Origin: Frigidibacter sp. RF13
GTDB taxonomy: Bacteria; Pseudomonadota; Alphaproteobacteria; Rhodobacterales; Rhodobacteraceae
NCBI RefSeq assembly: GCF_026626305.1
Contig: NZ_JAPNUE010000005.1
Span: 62,001 to 126,000, forward strand
Length of the DNA: 64,000 nucleotides
Direction of reading: 5' to 3'
A program made the position numbers and the translations under genes. The notes under the pieces were generated by a model. It was not told where the DNA came from. It made no database searches and saw nothing but the letters and a program-made list of their open reading frames with translations. Shown here piece by piece: positions 15,634-24,557 of this stretch; within the stretch, counting starts at the first letter, position 1, and each line of letters begins with the position of its first letter.

Positions 15634-17586
15634 TCAGTGGGCCTGAGCCGCGCCCGCCCCTTTCGGGATGCGGATAGACTCGACCAGATCCACGACCTCC
15701 TGCGGCGGCGCCTTCGTCATGCCCGTCACCACATAGGCGACGAGGAAGTTCACCAGCGCTCCGACCGTCCCGATCGACAAGGGCGAGATACCGAAGAAGT
15801 AGTTCGCCGCGGTGTTTTCGTAGACGTTCGTACCGGGGATGAAGAACCAGCCGAGGTAGAGGAAGATGTAGACTGAGGTGAAGGCCAGACCGGCCAGCAT
15901 GCCCCAGATCGCCCCTTCCTTGTTGATGCGGGTCGAGAAGATCCCCATCATCAGCGCCGGGAAGATTGTCGCGGCGGCCAGACCGAAGGCCAGCGCCACC
16001 ACCTGCGCGGCAAAGCCGGGCGGGTTGAGGCCGAGCCAGGTCGCAACTGCGATGGCGACACCCATCGAGATACGCGCGGCCAGGAGTTCACCCTTTTCCG
16101 AGATCTGCGGGTTCAGCGAACCCTTGATCAGGTCATGGCTGATCGCCGACGAGATCGCCAGCAGAAGACCCGCGGCGGTCGACAGAGCGGCCGCAAGGCC
16201 ACCGGCGGCGACGAGCGCGATCACCCAGCCCGGAAGCTTGGCGATCTCTGGGTTGGCAAGGACCATGATGTCATTGTCGATCTTGGTCACTTCGTTACCG
16301 ACGAGACCGAGTTCGGCAAGCGACTTGCCGCCAAGCTTGGCTTCGGCCAGTGCTGCGTCGACCGCAGCCTTGGCTTCCGCGACCTTGGCTTCCAGCGCCG
16401 ACTTGTCGGCTTCGGTCGAATCCGCCAGCGCCTTCGAGGCATCCGCAAGCGCCTTGTTCGCGGCTGTCACGGCCTTCGGTTCGTTGAAATACTGGATCTT
16501 GCCGTCACCGTTGAGATCGCTGAAATCAAGCAGCTTCGTCGCCTTCCAGGTGTTGATCCAGGCCAGTTCCGGCTTGCTGTCGATGTCGGCAATCGCGATT
16601 GCGTCACCGTCAAGGGCATTGCCGGTCACCGCGTTCGGCCAGAAGGTCGTGGTCAGGTTCAGCCGCGCCATCGAGCCGACCGCCGGAGCGACGGTATAGA
16701 GAAGCGCGATGAACACCAGCGCCCAGCCCGCGGACGAACGCGCGTCCGAGACCTTGGGAACGGTGAAGAAGCGGATGATGACGTGCGGCAGGCCGGCGGT
16801 ACCGATCATGAGCGACATGGTGAAAAGAACCATGTTGAACATGTTCGACGTGTCGGCCGTATAGGCGGTGAAGCCCAGTTCCGTCACGACCTGGTCCAGC
16901 TTCTCAAGCATCGCCACTTCGCCGCCCTGCGGTGCATAGCCACCGATCAGGCCAAGCTGGGGCAGGAAGTTGCCGGTCAGTTGCAGCGAGATGAAGATCG
17001 CCGGGATGGTGTAGGCGATGATCAGCACGACATACTGGGCGACCTGCGTGTAGGTGATGCCCTTCATGCCGCCCAGAACCGCGTAGGCGAAGACGATCGC
17101 CGCACCGATATAAAGGCCGGTGTCGGTCGACACTTCAAGGAAGCGCGAGAAGGTCACGCCGACGCCGCGCATCTGGCCGATAACATAGGTGACCGAGATG
17201 ACGATGAGGCAGATGACCGCGACAAGCCGGGCAGTGCCGGAGTAGAAGCGGTCACCGATGAACTCGGGTACCGTGAACTTGCCGAACTTGCGCAGATAGG
17301 GCGCAAGCAGAAGGGCAAGCAGCACATAGCCGCCCGTCCAGCCCATCAGGAAGGCCGACTGCTGGTAGCCGCCCGCAGGCGACAGGGCGATGATGCCCGC
17401 CATCGAGATGAACGAGGCCGCCGACATCCAGTCAGCGCCCGTGGCCATGCCGTTCATAACCGGATGAACGCCGCGACCGGCTGCATAGAATTCTGCGGTC
17501 GAGCCCGCGCGGGCCCAGATCGCGATCCCGATGTAGAGGGCGAAAGTCATGCCCACCACGATCAGGTTGAGGGTAAACTGATCCAT
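15634..17586 (-). CDS. Sodium:solute symporter, VC_2705 subfamily (acetate-type, ActP-like)
   Basis: A 650-residue membrane protein of the sodium/solute symporter family with about 13 predicted helices. Conserved segments include GMATGADWMSAASFISMAG (47-65) and AAALSTAAGLLLAISSAISHDL near 465. It is longer than ActP (about 550) because of an extracytoplasmic insertion, residues about 310-450: it holds an EF-hand/dockerin-like loop DLNGDGKIQYFN (357-368) and an Ala/Lys/Glu-rich helical stretch (372-425) that looks like a coiled coil. The gene follows the DUF4212 small subunit by 14 nt and is downstream of acs, so import of acetate or another short monocarboxylate for activation to acyl-CoA is the likely role. 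The ligand loop is unusual and is discussed as a finding. Confidence 0.92.
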   Translation of the reverse strand: MDQFTLNLIVVGMTFALYIGIAIWARAGSTAEFYAAGRGVHPVMNGMATGADWMSAASFISMAGIIALSPAGGYQQSAFLMGWTGGYVLLALLLAPYLRKFGKFTVPEFIGDRFYSGTARLVAVICLIVISVTYVIGQMRGVGVTFSRFLEVSTDTGLYIGAAIVFAYAVLGGMKGITYTQVAQYVVLIIAYTIPAIFISLQLTGNFLPQLGLIGGYAPQGGEVAMLEKLDQVVTELGFTAYTADTSNMFNMVLFTMSLMIGTAGLPHVIIRFFTVPKVSDARSSAGWALVFIALLYTVAPAVGSMARLNLTTTFWPNAVTGNALDGDAIAIADIDSKPELAWINTWKATKLLDFSDLNGDGKIQYFNEPKAVTAANKALADASKALADSTEADKSALEAKVAEAKAAVDAALAEAKLGGKSLAELGLVGNEVTKIDNDIMVLANPEIAKLPGWVIALVAAGGLAAALSTAAGLLLAISSAISHDLIKGSLNPQISEKGELLAARISMGVAIAVATWLGLNPPGFAAQVVALAFGLAAATIFPALMMGIFSTRINKEGAIWGMLAGLAFTSVYIFLYLGWFFIPGTNVYENTAANYFFGISPLSIGTVGALVNFLVAYVVTGMTKAPPQEVVDLVESIRIPKGAGAAQAH

Positions 17587-17600
17587 CTGTCCCTGTCCCC

Positions 17601-17858
17601 TTACTCGTCTACGCCATATTCTTTATCGAGCTTGTTCATCTTCGCTGCGTAAGCAAAGATCAGCACGAGAAAGACGTAGATCGATCCGTTCTGGGCGAAC
17701 CAGAAGCCAAGATCGGCACCGCCGATGTGAATGCCCGATAGTGCCGGGCGAAGAATGATGCCAAGCCCGAACGAACAGAAGAACCAGATCGCAAGCGAGA
17801 TCAGGATCACCCGGACGTTCGCAGCCCAGTAGGCGTTGGACGTCGATTTGTCCGCCAT
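17601..17858 (-). CDS. DUF4212 small subunit of the sodium/substrate symporter
   Basis: An 85-residue membrane protein with two helices, starting MADKSTSNAYWAANVR at 17858; AAGGGAG lies 9 nt upstream, which favours this ATG over one eight codons earlier. The N-terminal YWAANVRVILISLAIWFFCSFG and the C-terminal FVLIFAYAAKMNKLDKEYGV are typical of DUF4212 proteins, which are almost always encoded immediately upstream of VC_2705-type symporters and are considered their small subunit. Gap to the symporter is 14 nt. A GC-rich hairpin without T-tract (17892-17912) lies between it and the adk stop. Confidence 0.92.
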   Translation of the reverse strand: MADKSTSNAYWAANVRVILISLAIWFFCSFGLGIILRPALSGIHIGGADLGFWFAQNGSIYVFLVLIFAYAAKMNKLDKEYGVDE

Positions 17859-17922
17859 GTCTGCTACTCCCTTTGTTGTCATTGCCGACCGGCGCCCCTC
17901 CTCCCGGGGCGCTGGCCCCTCC

Positions 17923-18606
17923 TCAGTCTGACACGCGGCTTACGATGGTGCGGAGCGCAGACCGGACCTCGGCGATGGAAGCCATCGCATCGACCCGGTC
18001 TTGCACGCCCTTGCCTTCGTAATAGGCGATCAGCGGTGCCGTCTGGGCGTGATAGGCCTTCAGCCTTTCGCGCACCGTCTCGGCCTTGTCGTCGGCGCGG
18101 CGCTTGAACGCCGTGCCGCCGCATTTGTCACAAGCCCCTGCCCGGGCGGGTTGCTTGTGGGTATCGTGATAACCTTCGCCGCATTCCGCGCAGGTGAAGC
18201 GCCCGGCGATGCGGTCGACCATGGCCTCATCCTCGACTTCGAGGCTGATCGCCGTATCGACCTTCTGACCCCGTTCTGCGAGCAGACGGTCAAGCGCTTC
18301 TGCCTGCGCGGCGGTGCGCGGGAAGCCGTCGAGAATGACACCGGCAGAGACATCCTCAGCCGCCATCCGGTCGGCGAGAATGTCGAGCACGATCGCATCG
18401 GAAACGAGCCCGCCCGCCTCCATCACCGCCTTCGCGGCGAGCCCTGCGTGCGTTCCCGCCGCCACTGCAGCGCGCAGAAGGTCGCCGGTCGACAGCTGGA
18501 CCAGCCCGAAGGCCTCTTCCAGCATCCGCGCCTGCGTGCCCTTGCCCGCGCCCGGCGGCCCGAGAAGGATGATGACCGGTGGTCGGGTGATGACCTCGTC
18601 GCTCAT
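17923..18606 (-). CDS. adk: Adenylate kinase
   Basis: A 227-residue adenylate kinase: P-loop GPPGAGKGT at residues 16-24, LSTGDLLRAAV and GFPRTAAQAEALDRLL for AMP binding, and a long LID domain with four cysteines in a zinc-finger-like arrangement (CAECGEGYH, then CDKCGG). It catalyses ATP + AMP = 2 ADP in the cytosol. It starts 4 nt after the acs stop. Since Acs releases AMP and pyrophosphate, co-expression with adk makes metabolic sense. It may be an extra copy beside a housekeeping adk that is usually in the ribosomal-protein cluster; that cannot be decided here. Confidence 0.93.
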   Translation of the reverse strand: MSDEVITRPPVIILLGPPGAGKGTQARMLEEAFGLVQLSTGDLLRAAVAAGTHAGLAAKAVMEAGGLVSDAIVLDILADRMAAEDVSAGVILDGFPRTAAQAEALDRLLAERGQKVDTAISLEVEDEAMVDRIAGRFTCAECGEGYHDTHKQPARAGACDKCGGTAFKRRADDKAETVRERLKAYHAQTAPLIAYYEGKGVQDRVDAMASIAEVRSALRTIVSRVSD

Positions 18607-18610
18607 CCCC

Positions 18611-20575
18611 TCAGCCCCGGTTCATGCGGTTGTTGATCAGATCCTCGACGACCGACGGATCGGCCAGCGTCGATATATCGCCAAGCGCGCCATAATCATT
18701 CTCGGCGATCTTTCTCAGGATCCGGCGCATGATCTTGCCCGAACGGGTCTTGGGCAGGCCGGGCGCCCACTGGATCAGGTCAGGGCTGGCGATCGGGCCG
18801 ATCTCGGTCCGGACCCATTTCACCAGTTCCTTGCGCAGGTCTTCGGTGGCCTCGACACCCGTCATCAGCGTCACATAGGCATAGATGCCCTGACCCTTGA
18901 TCTCGTGCGGGTACCCCACTACCGCCGCCTCGGCGACCTGAGCATGAGCGACCAGCGCGCTTTCGACCTCGGCCGTACCCATCCGGTGGCCCGAGACGTT
19001 GATCACGTCATCGACCCGGCCGGTGATCCAGTAATAGCCATCCTCATCCCGGCGGCAGCCGTCACCGGTGAAGTAGTAGCCCTTGTACTGCTGGAAATAG
19101 GTTTCCTGAAACCGCTGGTGATCGCCCCAGACAGTGCGCATCTGGCCCGGCCATGAATCGGCGATGCAGAGAACGCCGTCGACGCCGTTGCCTTCCTGAA
19201 CCTTGCCGGTCTCGGCATTCAGAACTTCCGGCCGGATGCCGAAGAAGGGCAGTGTGGCCGATCCGGGCTTCGTCGGGATCGCGCCCGGCAGCGGCGTGAT
19301 CAGATGCCCACCGGTTTCGGTCTGCCACCAGGTGTCGACGATCGGGCAGCGCCCCTTGCCCACATGTTTGTCATACCAGACCCAGGCTTCGGGGTTGATC
19401 GGCTCGCCCACCGTGCCCAGAAGGCGCAGGCTGGACAGATCGTGCTTTTCCACCCATTCCGGTCCCTGCCCCATCAGCGCGCGGATCGCGGTCGGCGCGG
19501 TGTAGAACTGGGTGACCTTGTGCTTGGCGCAGACCTCCCAGAAGCGGCCCGCGTCGGGCCAGGTGGGCACGCCTTCGAACATCAGCGTGGTGGCACCGTT
19601 CGCCAGCGGACCATAGACGATATAGCTGTGCCCGGTGACCCAGCCCACGTCCGCTGTGCACCAGTAGACGTCGCCCTCGTGATAATCGAATGTCAGCTCA
19701 TGCGTCATCGCCGCATAGACGAGATAGCCGCCCGACGTATGGACGACGCCCTTCGGCTTGCCGGTCGAGCCGGAGGTATAAAGGATGAAGAGCGGGTCTT
19801 CCGCATCCATTGCCTCTGCGGGGCAATCGGGGCTGGCCTTGGCCATTTCCGCCAGCACATCCACATCGCGGCCCTCGACCCAGGTGGTCTGGTCGCCGGT
19901 ATGCTTGACCACAAGGCATTTCACTTTGTCCGAACAATGCAAAAGCGCCGCATCGGCATTGGCCTTCAAGGGCGTCCTGCGCCCCCCGCGCGGGGCGGTA
20001 TCAGACGTGATCACCACCTTCGCCTCGCAATCATTCACCCGGTTCGCGAGCGCATCGGGGGAAAAGCCGCCGAACACCACCGAATGGATCGCGCCGATCC
20101 GGGCAGAGGCGAGCATCGCGTAAGCCGCTTCGGGGATCATCGGCATGTAGATGATCACCCGGTCGCCGCGCTTCACGCCTTGCGCCTTCAGCACATTCGC
20201 CATGCGGCCGACCTTGTTGGCCAGCTCGGCATAGGTGATGTGGCGGGCGGGCTCCTTGGGATCATCCGGCTCCCAGATGATCGCTGTCTGGCTGCCACGC
20301 TTGGCGAGGTGGCGGTCGATGCAGTTGGCGGCCACGTTCAACTGGCCATCCTCGAACCATTTGATCGAGACCTGGCCAAAGGTGAAATCGGTGTTCTTCA
20401 CCTTGCTATAGGGCTTGACCCAGTCGAGCCGCTTGCCGACCTCGCCCCAGAACGCGGCAGGGTCACTGACCGAAGCGCGATACATGTCATCGTACTTGGC
20501 GCGGTCGATGTGGGCGCGCGCGACGAATGCCTCCGGCGCAGGGTGAAGGTGCTGGGCAGAACCCGTCTCGGACAT
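18611..20575 (-). CDS. acs: Acetyl-CoA synthetase (AMP-forming)
   Basis: A 654-residue protein matching Acs in length and motifs: [20 protein letters not shown] (ATP P-loop), [36 protein letters not shown] and the C-terminal [17 protein letters not shown], whose lysine after SG is the site acetylated to switch Acs off in other bacteria. It makes acetyl-CoA from acetate, ATP and CoA via acetyl-AMP. I start at ATG 20575 because GAGGAGG lies just upstream; a frame reaching 20668 adds 31 low-complexity residues and no better ribosome site. It heads the acetate locus (adk 4 nt downstream, symporter after that). A promoter and a CRP/FNR-like palindrome lie upstream. Confidence 0.97.
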   Translation of the reverse strand: MSETGSAQHLHPAPEAFVARAHIDRAKYDDMYRASVSDPAAFWGEVGKRLDWVKPYSKVKNTDFTFGQVSIKWFEDGQLNVAANCIDRHLAKRGSQTAIIWEPDDPKEPARHITYAELANKVGRMANVLKAQGVKRGDRVIIYMPMIPEAAYAMLASARIGAIHSVVFGGFSPDALANRVNDCEAKVVITSDTAPRGGRRTPLKANADAALLHCSDKVKCLVVKHTGDQTTWVEGRDVDVLAEMAKASPDCPAEAMDAEDPLFILYTSGSTGKPKGVVHTSGGYLVYAAMTHELTFDYHEGDVYWCTADVGWVTGHSYIVYGPLANGATTLMFEGVPTWPDAGRFWEVCAKHKVTQFYTAPTAIRALMGQGPEWVEKHDLSSLRLLGTVGEPINPEAWVWYDKHVGKGRCPIVDTWWQTETGGHLITPLPGAIPTKPGSATLPFFGIRPEVLNAETGKVQEGNGVDGVLCIADSWPGQMRTVWGDHQRFQETYFQQYKGYYFTGDGCRRDEDGYYWITGRVDDVINVSGHRMGTAEVESALVAHAQVAEAAVVGYPHEIKGQGIYAYVTLMTGVEATEDLRKELVKWVRTEIGPIASPDLIQWAPGLPKTRSGKIMRRILRKIAENDYGALGDISTLADPSVVEDLINNRMNRG

Positions 20576-20914
20576 GCTTTCCTCCTCATCGGCGGGCCGG
20601 CCGGACCCGCATTTCCCCCGGGGCGCTGCGGGAAGGGGCAGCGCCAGTTGATGAAGAGCATAGCGCAATATTAATTACTTTGTAACCCACTTTAACAAAA
20701 GGATTTTTTTGTAAATTTGTTCACACAAAGACTGAAACTTCAGTTAACGCCTCCGACCACAGGCCCATTTCGGCAAATGTTTCAACAGGCTGACGGTTGA
20801 CGCTGCGACAGGCTGGATCATCCGCTGCCCAGCCTGCGTGATCAGACAGGTCACAGAAACGAAGCCGGTCGCCGGTATTCTGGCGGCCGGTCGAATCACG
20901 CGGTTGTGAAGCCG
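20576..20914 (-). promoter_or_regulatory. acs upstream region: promoter, CRP/FNR-like palindrome, dpp terminator hairpin
   Basis: This 339-bp gap has no gene. Minus-strand promoter: -35 TTACAA (20685-20680), 17-bp spacer, -10 TATGCT (20662-20657), giving a leader of about 75 nt to ATG 20575. TGTAAATTTGTTCACA (20710-20725) is a TGTAA-N6-TCACA site matching nine of ten bases of the CRP half-site pair, centred near -67, in an AT-rich tract. At the far end a 9-bp stem (20865-20873 with 20882-20890, one G-T pair) lies just after the dppF-like stop and is followed on the minus strand by GCTTCGTTTCT, a plausible terminator for that operon. Confidence 0.5.
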
Positions 20915-21742
20915 TCAGGCGGCGCGCTTGCGCTCCAGCCGGGCGCGGATGCTTTCGACATCGGCGCGCGGGGTCGCGGCGAAAAGCGTGCGAGTATAGT
21001 CGTGCTGCGGGTTGGCGAAGACCTCTTCTCGCAGGCCGTATTCGACCACCTCACCCTTGAACATCACCATCACCGTGTCGGCGATATACTTCACGACCGA
21101 CAGATCGTGGCTGATGAAGACGTAAGTCAGGCCGAACTCGTCCTGCAGATCGGCCAGAAGGTTCAGCACTTGCGCCTGAACCGACAGGTCGAGCGCCGAG
21201 ACCGGTTCGTCCAGCACCAGGATCTTCGGGCGCACCATCAGCGCGCGCGCAATTGCCAGGCGCTGGCGCTGACCGCCAGAGAACATATGCGGATATCGGT
21301 TGAAATGCTCGCGCTTCAAACCGACCTTGGCAAGCATCGCATGGGCTTCGGCCCGCCGTTCCTCGGCGGTGTGGTCGGTATTGAGGTAAAGCTGTTCCAT
21401 CAGCATGTCGCCGACCTTCTGGCGCGGGTTGAGCGAGCCATAGGGGTTCTGGAACACGATCTGCACCTTGCGTCGCAGATCGCGCGGCGGGCTCGCGCGG
21501 CTGACGTCAACCTCCTGGCCATCCATCTTCAACGATCCGCCCGAGGCCGGGTCGATCAGCGTGATGATCCGGGCGAGCGTCGACTTGCCGCAACCGCTCT
21601 CGCCGACGATGGCAAGCGTCTTGCCCGCCTCGACCGAAAAGCTGATGCCCTTCAGCGCCCGGACCGATTTCGCGCGGCCGAAAAGACCGCCGCCGCTGAC
21701 ATAATCGCGGGTCAGGTCCTTGGCTTCCAGCATAAGGCTCAT
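20915..21742 (-). CDS. Dipeptide-type ABC transporter ATP-binding protein (DppF-like)
   Basis: I start at ATG 21742 (MSLMLEAKDLTRDYVSGGG), which overlaps the stop of the preceding ATPase gene (ATGA); a much longer frame to 22261 is encoded within that gene. The 275-residue product has Walker A GESGCGKST, the Q-loop IVFQNPYGSLNP, the ABC signature FSGGQRQRLAIARAL and Walker B ILVLDEPVSALD, with the peptide-importer C-terminal tail (HDYTRTLFAATP). It is the second ATPase of the importer and the last gene of the operon. Confidence 0.93.
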   Translation of the reverse strand: MSLMLEAKDLTRDYVSGGGLFGRAKSVRALKGISFSVEAGKTLAIVGESGCGKSTLARIITLIDPASGGSLKMDGQEVDVSRASPPRDLRRKVQIVFQNPYGSLNPRQKVGDMLMEQLYLNTDHTAEERRAEAHAMLAKVGLKREHFNRYPHMFSGGQRQRLAIARALMVRPKILVLDEPVSALDLSVQAQVLNLLADLQDEFGLTYVFISHDLSVVKYIADTVMVMFKGEVVEYGLREEVFANPQHDYTRTLFAATPRADVESIRARLERKRAA

Positions 21743-22575
21743 TGCGCGATCTCCATCATCTCGCCAACCGTGGGCAGCCGGTCGCCCGTGGCGTTTTCCG
21801 GCAGCGCCGACAGAAGCGCCTTGGTATAGGGGTGCTGCGGTTTCTCGAAGAGGTCGAGCACACCCGCCTCCTCCATCTTCTTGCCGCGGTACTGAACGAT
21901 GACGCGATCGGCGGTTTCGGCCACCACGCCCATGTCGTGCGTGATCATGATCAGCCCCATCCCGTGCTTTTCCTGCAAGCCCATGATCAGGTCGAGGATC
22001 TGCTTCTGGATCGTCACGTCGAGCGCGGTCGTCGGTTCGTCCGCGATCAGGAGCTTGGGATTGCAGGCAATCGCCATGGCGATCATCACCCGCTGGCACT
22101 GGCCGCCCGACATCTGGTGCGGGAAGGCCGACAGCCGTTCCTCGGGATTCGGGATGCCGACCTGGGTCAGAAGCTCGATCGAGCGCGCGCGCGCTTCCTT
22201 GCTCGACATGCCCAGATGTTCGCGCAGAGTCTCGGCCAGCTGGAAGCCAACGGTGAAGCAAGGGTTAAGGCTCGCAATCGGCTCCTGGAAGATCATCGAA
22301 ATATCGCGACCAATGATCTTGCGGCGCTCTTTGGGCGACAGGCTCAAAAGGTCCTTGCCCGCGAATTTCATCACGTCGGCTGTCACCGTCGCGGTCGGTG
22401 GCAGAAGGCCCATGACCGCGAGCATGCCGACCGACTTGCCCGATCCGCTTTCACCGACGATAGCCAGAACCTCACGCTCACTCAGGGTCAGGTCGATCCC
22501 GTCCACCGCCTTGAAAGGCCCGGCGGCGGTATCGAAGCTGACCGAGAGATTGCGGATTTCAAGAAGAAGTCCCAT
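21739..22575 (-). CDS. Dipeptide-type ABC transporter ATP-binding protein (DppD-like)
   Basis: A 278-residue ATPase with Walker A GESGSGKSVG, signature MSGGQCQRVMIAMAI, Walker B LLIADEPTTALD and the C-terminal QHPYTKALLSALPE peptide-transporter tail, which in homologues carries cysteines of an iron-sulfur site but here has none in that segment. It starts 3 nt after the DppC-like stop and ends in a 4-nt overlap with the DppF-like gene. It couples ATP hydrolysis to import through the two permeases. Confidence 0.93.
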   Translation of the reverse strand: MGLLLEIRNLSVSFDTAAGPFKAVDGIDLTLSEREVLAIVGESGSGKSVGMLAVMGLLPPTATVTADVMKFAGKDLLSLSPKERRKIIGRDISMIFQEPIASLNPCFTVGFQLAETLREHLGMSSKEARARSIELLTQVGIPNPEERLSAFPHQMSGGQCQRVMIAMAIACNPKLLIADEPTTALDVTIQKQILDLIMGLQEKHGMGLIMITHDMGVVAETADRVIVQYRGKKMEEAGVLDLFEKPQHPYTKALLSALPENATGDRLPTVGEMMEIAQ

Positions 22576-22578
22576 GGA

Positions 22579-23487
22579 TCAGCTCCGCTTCAGTTTGGGG
22601 TCGAGCGCGTCGCGCAAGCCATCACCCATGAGGTTGATCGCCAGAACCGTGATCAGGATGGCAAGCCCCGGGAACGTCACGACCCACCAGGCGGCCAGAA
22701 TGAACTCCCGCGCTTCAGCGAGCATCGTGCCCCATTCCGGAGTCGGGCGCTGCGCCCCCATGCCGAGGAAGCCAAGGGCGGCGGCATCGAGAATCGCGCC
22801 CGAGAAGGAAAGCGTCGCCTGCACGATCAGCGGCGCGAGGCAATTGGGCAGGATGGTGCGGAACATCAGCCGCATTTTTCCAGCGCCCGCGACCCGCGAG
22901 GCCATCACATATTCGCGCGGCAGTTCCGCCATCACCGCGGCGCGCGTCAGGCGGGCGAAGTGAGGTTGCAGGACCAAAGCGATTGCGATCATCGCGTTCG
23001 TCAGCCCCGGCCCGAGGATCGCCACCAGCACCAGCGCCAGAAGCAGCGACGGGAAGGCAAGGATCACATCCATCACCCGCATGATCACCGTATCGACCCA
23101 GCCGCCGAAGAACCCGGCGACAAGACCGATCAGGATACCGCCAGAGAGCGCCACTACCACGACAACGCAGCCGATGAAGAGCGAATAGCGCGCGCCGAAG
23201 ATCAGGCGCGACAGGATATCGCGGCCAACCGCGTCGGTACCAAGAAGAAAGCGCGCATCGCCCTTTTCCGCCCAGGCGGGCGGCATGAGCAGTGCGTCCC
23301 GCACCTGCTCAATCGGGTCGTGCGGTGCGATGAGCGGCGCGAAAAGCGCCACCAGAGCAAGTGCCACGAAGACCCAAAGCCCGATGACCGCGCCCTTGTT
23401 CACGCTGAAATAGTGCCAGAACTCGGACAGCTGAGCGCGCAGGCCCGTCGCTGCGACCGGTTCTATTTCGGTTGTTGTGCTTGTCAT
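22579..23487 (-). CDS. Dipeptide-type ABC transporter permease (DppC-like)
   Basis: A 302-residue inner-membrane permease with an N-terminal OppC-type segment (NKGAVIGLWVFVALALVALFAPLIAPHDP) and the EAA-type cytoplasmic loop around ELPREYVMASRVAGAGKMRLMFRTILPN. I start at ATG 23487 (GGTGA 5 nt upstream), 4 nt after the DppB-like stop; an open frame to 23538 would overlap that gene. It carries about six membrane helices. Confidence 0.92.
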   Translation of the reverse strand: MTSTTTEIEPVAATGLRAQLSEFWHYFSVNKGAVIGLWVFVALALVALFAPLIAPHDPIEQVRDALLMPPAWAEKGDARFLLGTDAVGRDILSRLIFGARYSLFIGCVVVVVALSGGILIGLVAGFFGGWVDTVIMRVMDVILAFPSLLLALVLVAILGPGLTNAMIAIALVLQPHFARLTRAAVMAELPREYVMASRVAGAGKMRLMFRTILPNCLAPLIVQATLSFSGAILDAAALGFLGMGAQRPTPEWGTMLAEAREFILAAWWVVTFPGLAILITVLAINLMGDGLRDALDPKLKRS

Positions 23488-23491
23488 GATG

Positions 23492-24499
23492 TCACCGATG
23501 CCGGATGCGCGGGTTGATGAGCCCGTAAAGAAGATCAACGAGAAGGTTCACCGTCATCACCAGCGCGGCGATAATCAGAAGCCCGCCCTGCACCGACGGA
23601 TAGTCCCGGCGCGAAATGCTATCGACCATGGCCTTGCCGATGCCGGGCCATGAAAAGATCGTCTCGGTCAGGATCGCGCCGCCCATCAACGTGCCGACCT
23701 GCAGGCCGATGGTGGTGATGACCGGAATGAGCGCGTTCCTGAGCGCATGAAGCCCCACGACACGCCAGGCCGACAGGCCCTTGGCGCGGGCGGTGCGGAC
23801 GTAATCCTCGCCCAGAACCTCCAGCATCGCCGACCGAGCCTGCCGCGCGATCACCGCCATCGGGATCGTGGCCAGAACGATCGTCGGCAGGATCAGGTGC
23901 GACAAAGCCGAGGTGAAGGCGCCGTCCTGCCCAGAAAGGAGGCTGTCGATCGTCATGAAGCCGGTCACGGTCGGGAAATAGAACATGAGCGAGATGCGGC
24001 CCGAAACCGGGGTCCAGCCAAGGACACCCGAGAAGAAGATGATCAGAAGGAGGCCCCACCAGAAGATCGGCATCGAATAGCCGACGAGCGCGGAGGACAT
24101 CGAAATCTGGTCGAACCACGATCCCCGCCGGATTGCGGCGAAGATGCCCAAGGGCAGACCCACCAGTGTCGCGACGAGGATGGCGCAAAGGCTCAACTCC
24201 AGCGTCGCCGGGAAAAGCGTGAAGAACTCTGTCAGCACCGGCTTTTTCGTCACCAGCGAGGTGCCGAAATCGCCCTGGAAAAGGCGACCGAGGAAATCGA
24301 GATACTGCTGCCAGATCGGCCGGTCGAAACCCAGCTGCGCCGACAGTTCGGCGTGGCGCTCGGCCGTCAGGCCGCGTTCGCCCGCCATCAGAAGGACCGG
24401 ATCGCCGGGCAGCACGCGTACGAAACCGAAGGCGACGATGGTGATGCCAATGAAGGTCGGCACCAGATAGGCAAGCTTGCCCAAAACGAAGCGAAACAT
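23492..24499 (-). CDS. Dipeptide-type ABC transporter permease (DppB-like)
   Basis: A 335-residue permease with the DppB/OppB N-terminus (LGKLAYLVPTFIGITIVAFGFVRVLPGDP), a long periplasmic region and the EAA loop (EVLGEDYVRTARAKGLSAWRVVGLHALRN). It pairs with the DppC-like permease. It is preceded by a hairpin between the binding-protein gene and this one that probably lowers its expression relative to the binding protein. Confidence 0.93.
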   Translation of the reverse strand: MFRFVLGKLAYLVPTFIGITIVAFGFVRVLPGDPVLLMAGERGLTAERHAELSAQLGFDRPIWQQYLDFLGRLFQGDFGTSLVTKKPVLTEFFTLFPATLELSLCAILVATLVGLPLGIFAAIRRGSWFDQISMSSALVGYSMPIFWWGLLLIIFFSGVLGWTPVSGRISLMFYFPTVTGFMTIDSLLSGQDGAFTSALSHLILPTIVLATIPMAVIARQARSAMLEVLGEDYVRTARAKGLSAWRVVGLHALRNALIPVITTIGLQVGTLMGGAILTETIFSWPGIGKAMVDSISRRDYPSVQGGLLIIAALVMTVNLLVDLLYGLINPRIRHR

Positions 24500-24516
24500 G
24501 GGGTCCCCCAGAATGA

Positions 24517-24543
24517 AAGCGCGCCGGAAGAACCGGCGCGCTT
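24517..24543 (-). terminator. Intercistronic hairpin after the ABC binding-protein gene
   Basis: AAGCGCGCCGG (24517-24527) and CCGGCGCGCTT (24533-24543) form a perfect 11-bp stem with a 5-nt loop; on the minus strand TTTCATTCT follows. It sits between the dppA-like stop (24558) and the dppB-like start (24499). Such hairpins commonly stabilise the abundant binding-protein message and cause partial termination. Confidence 0.7.
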
Positions 24544-24557
24544 CATGTCAGTTGTTA

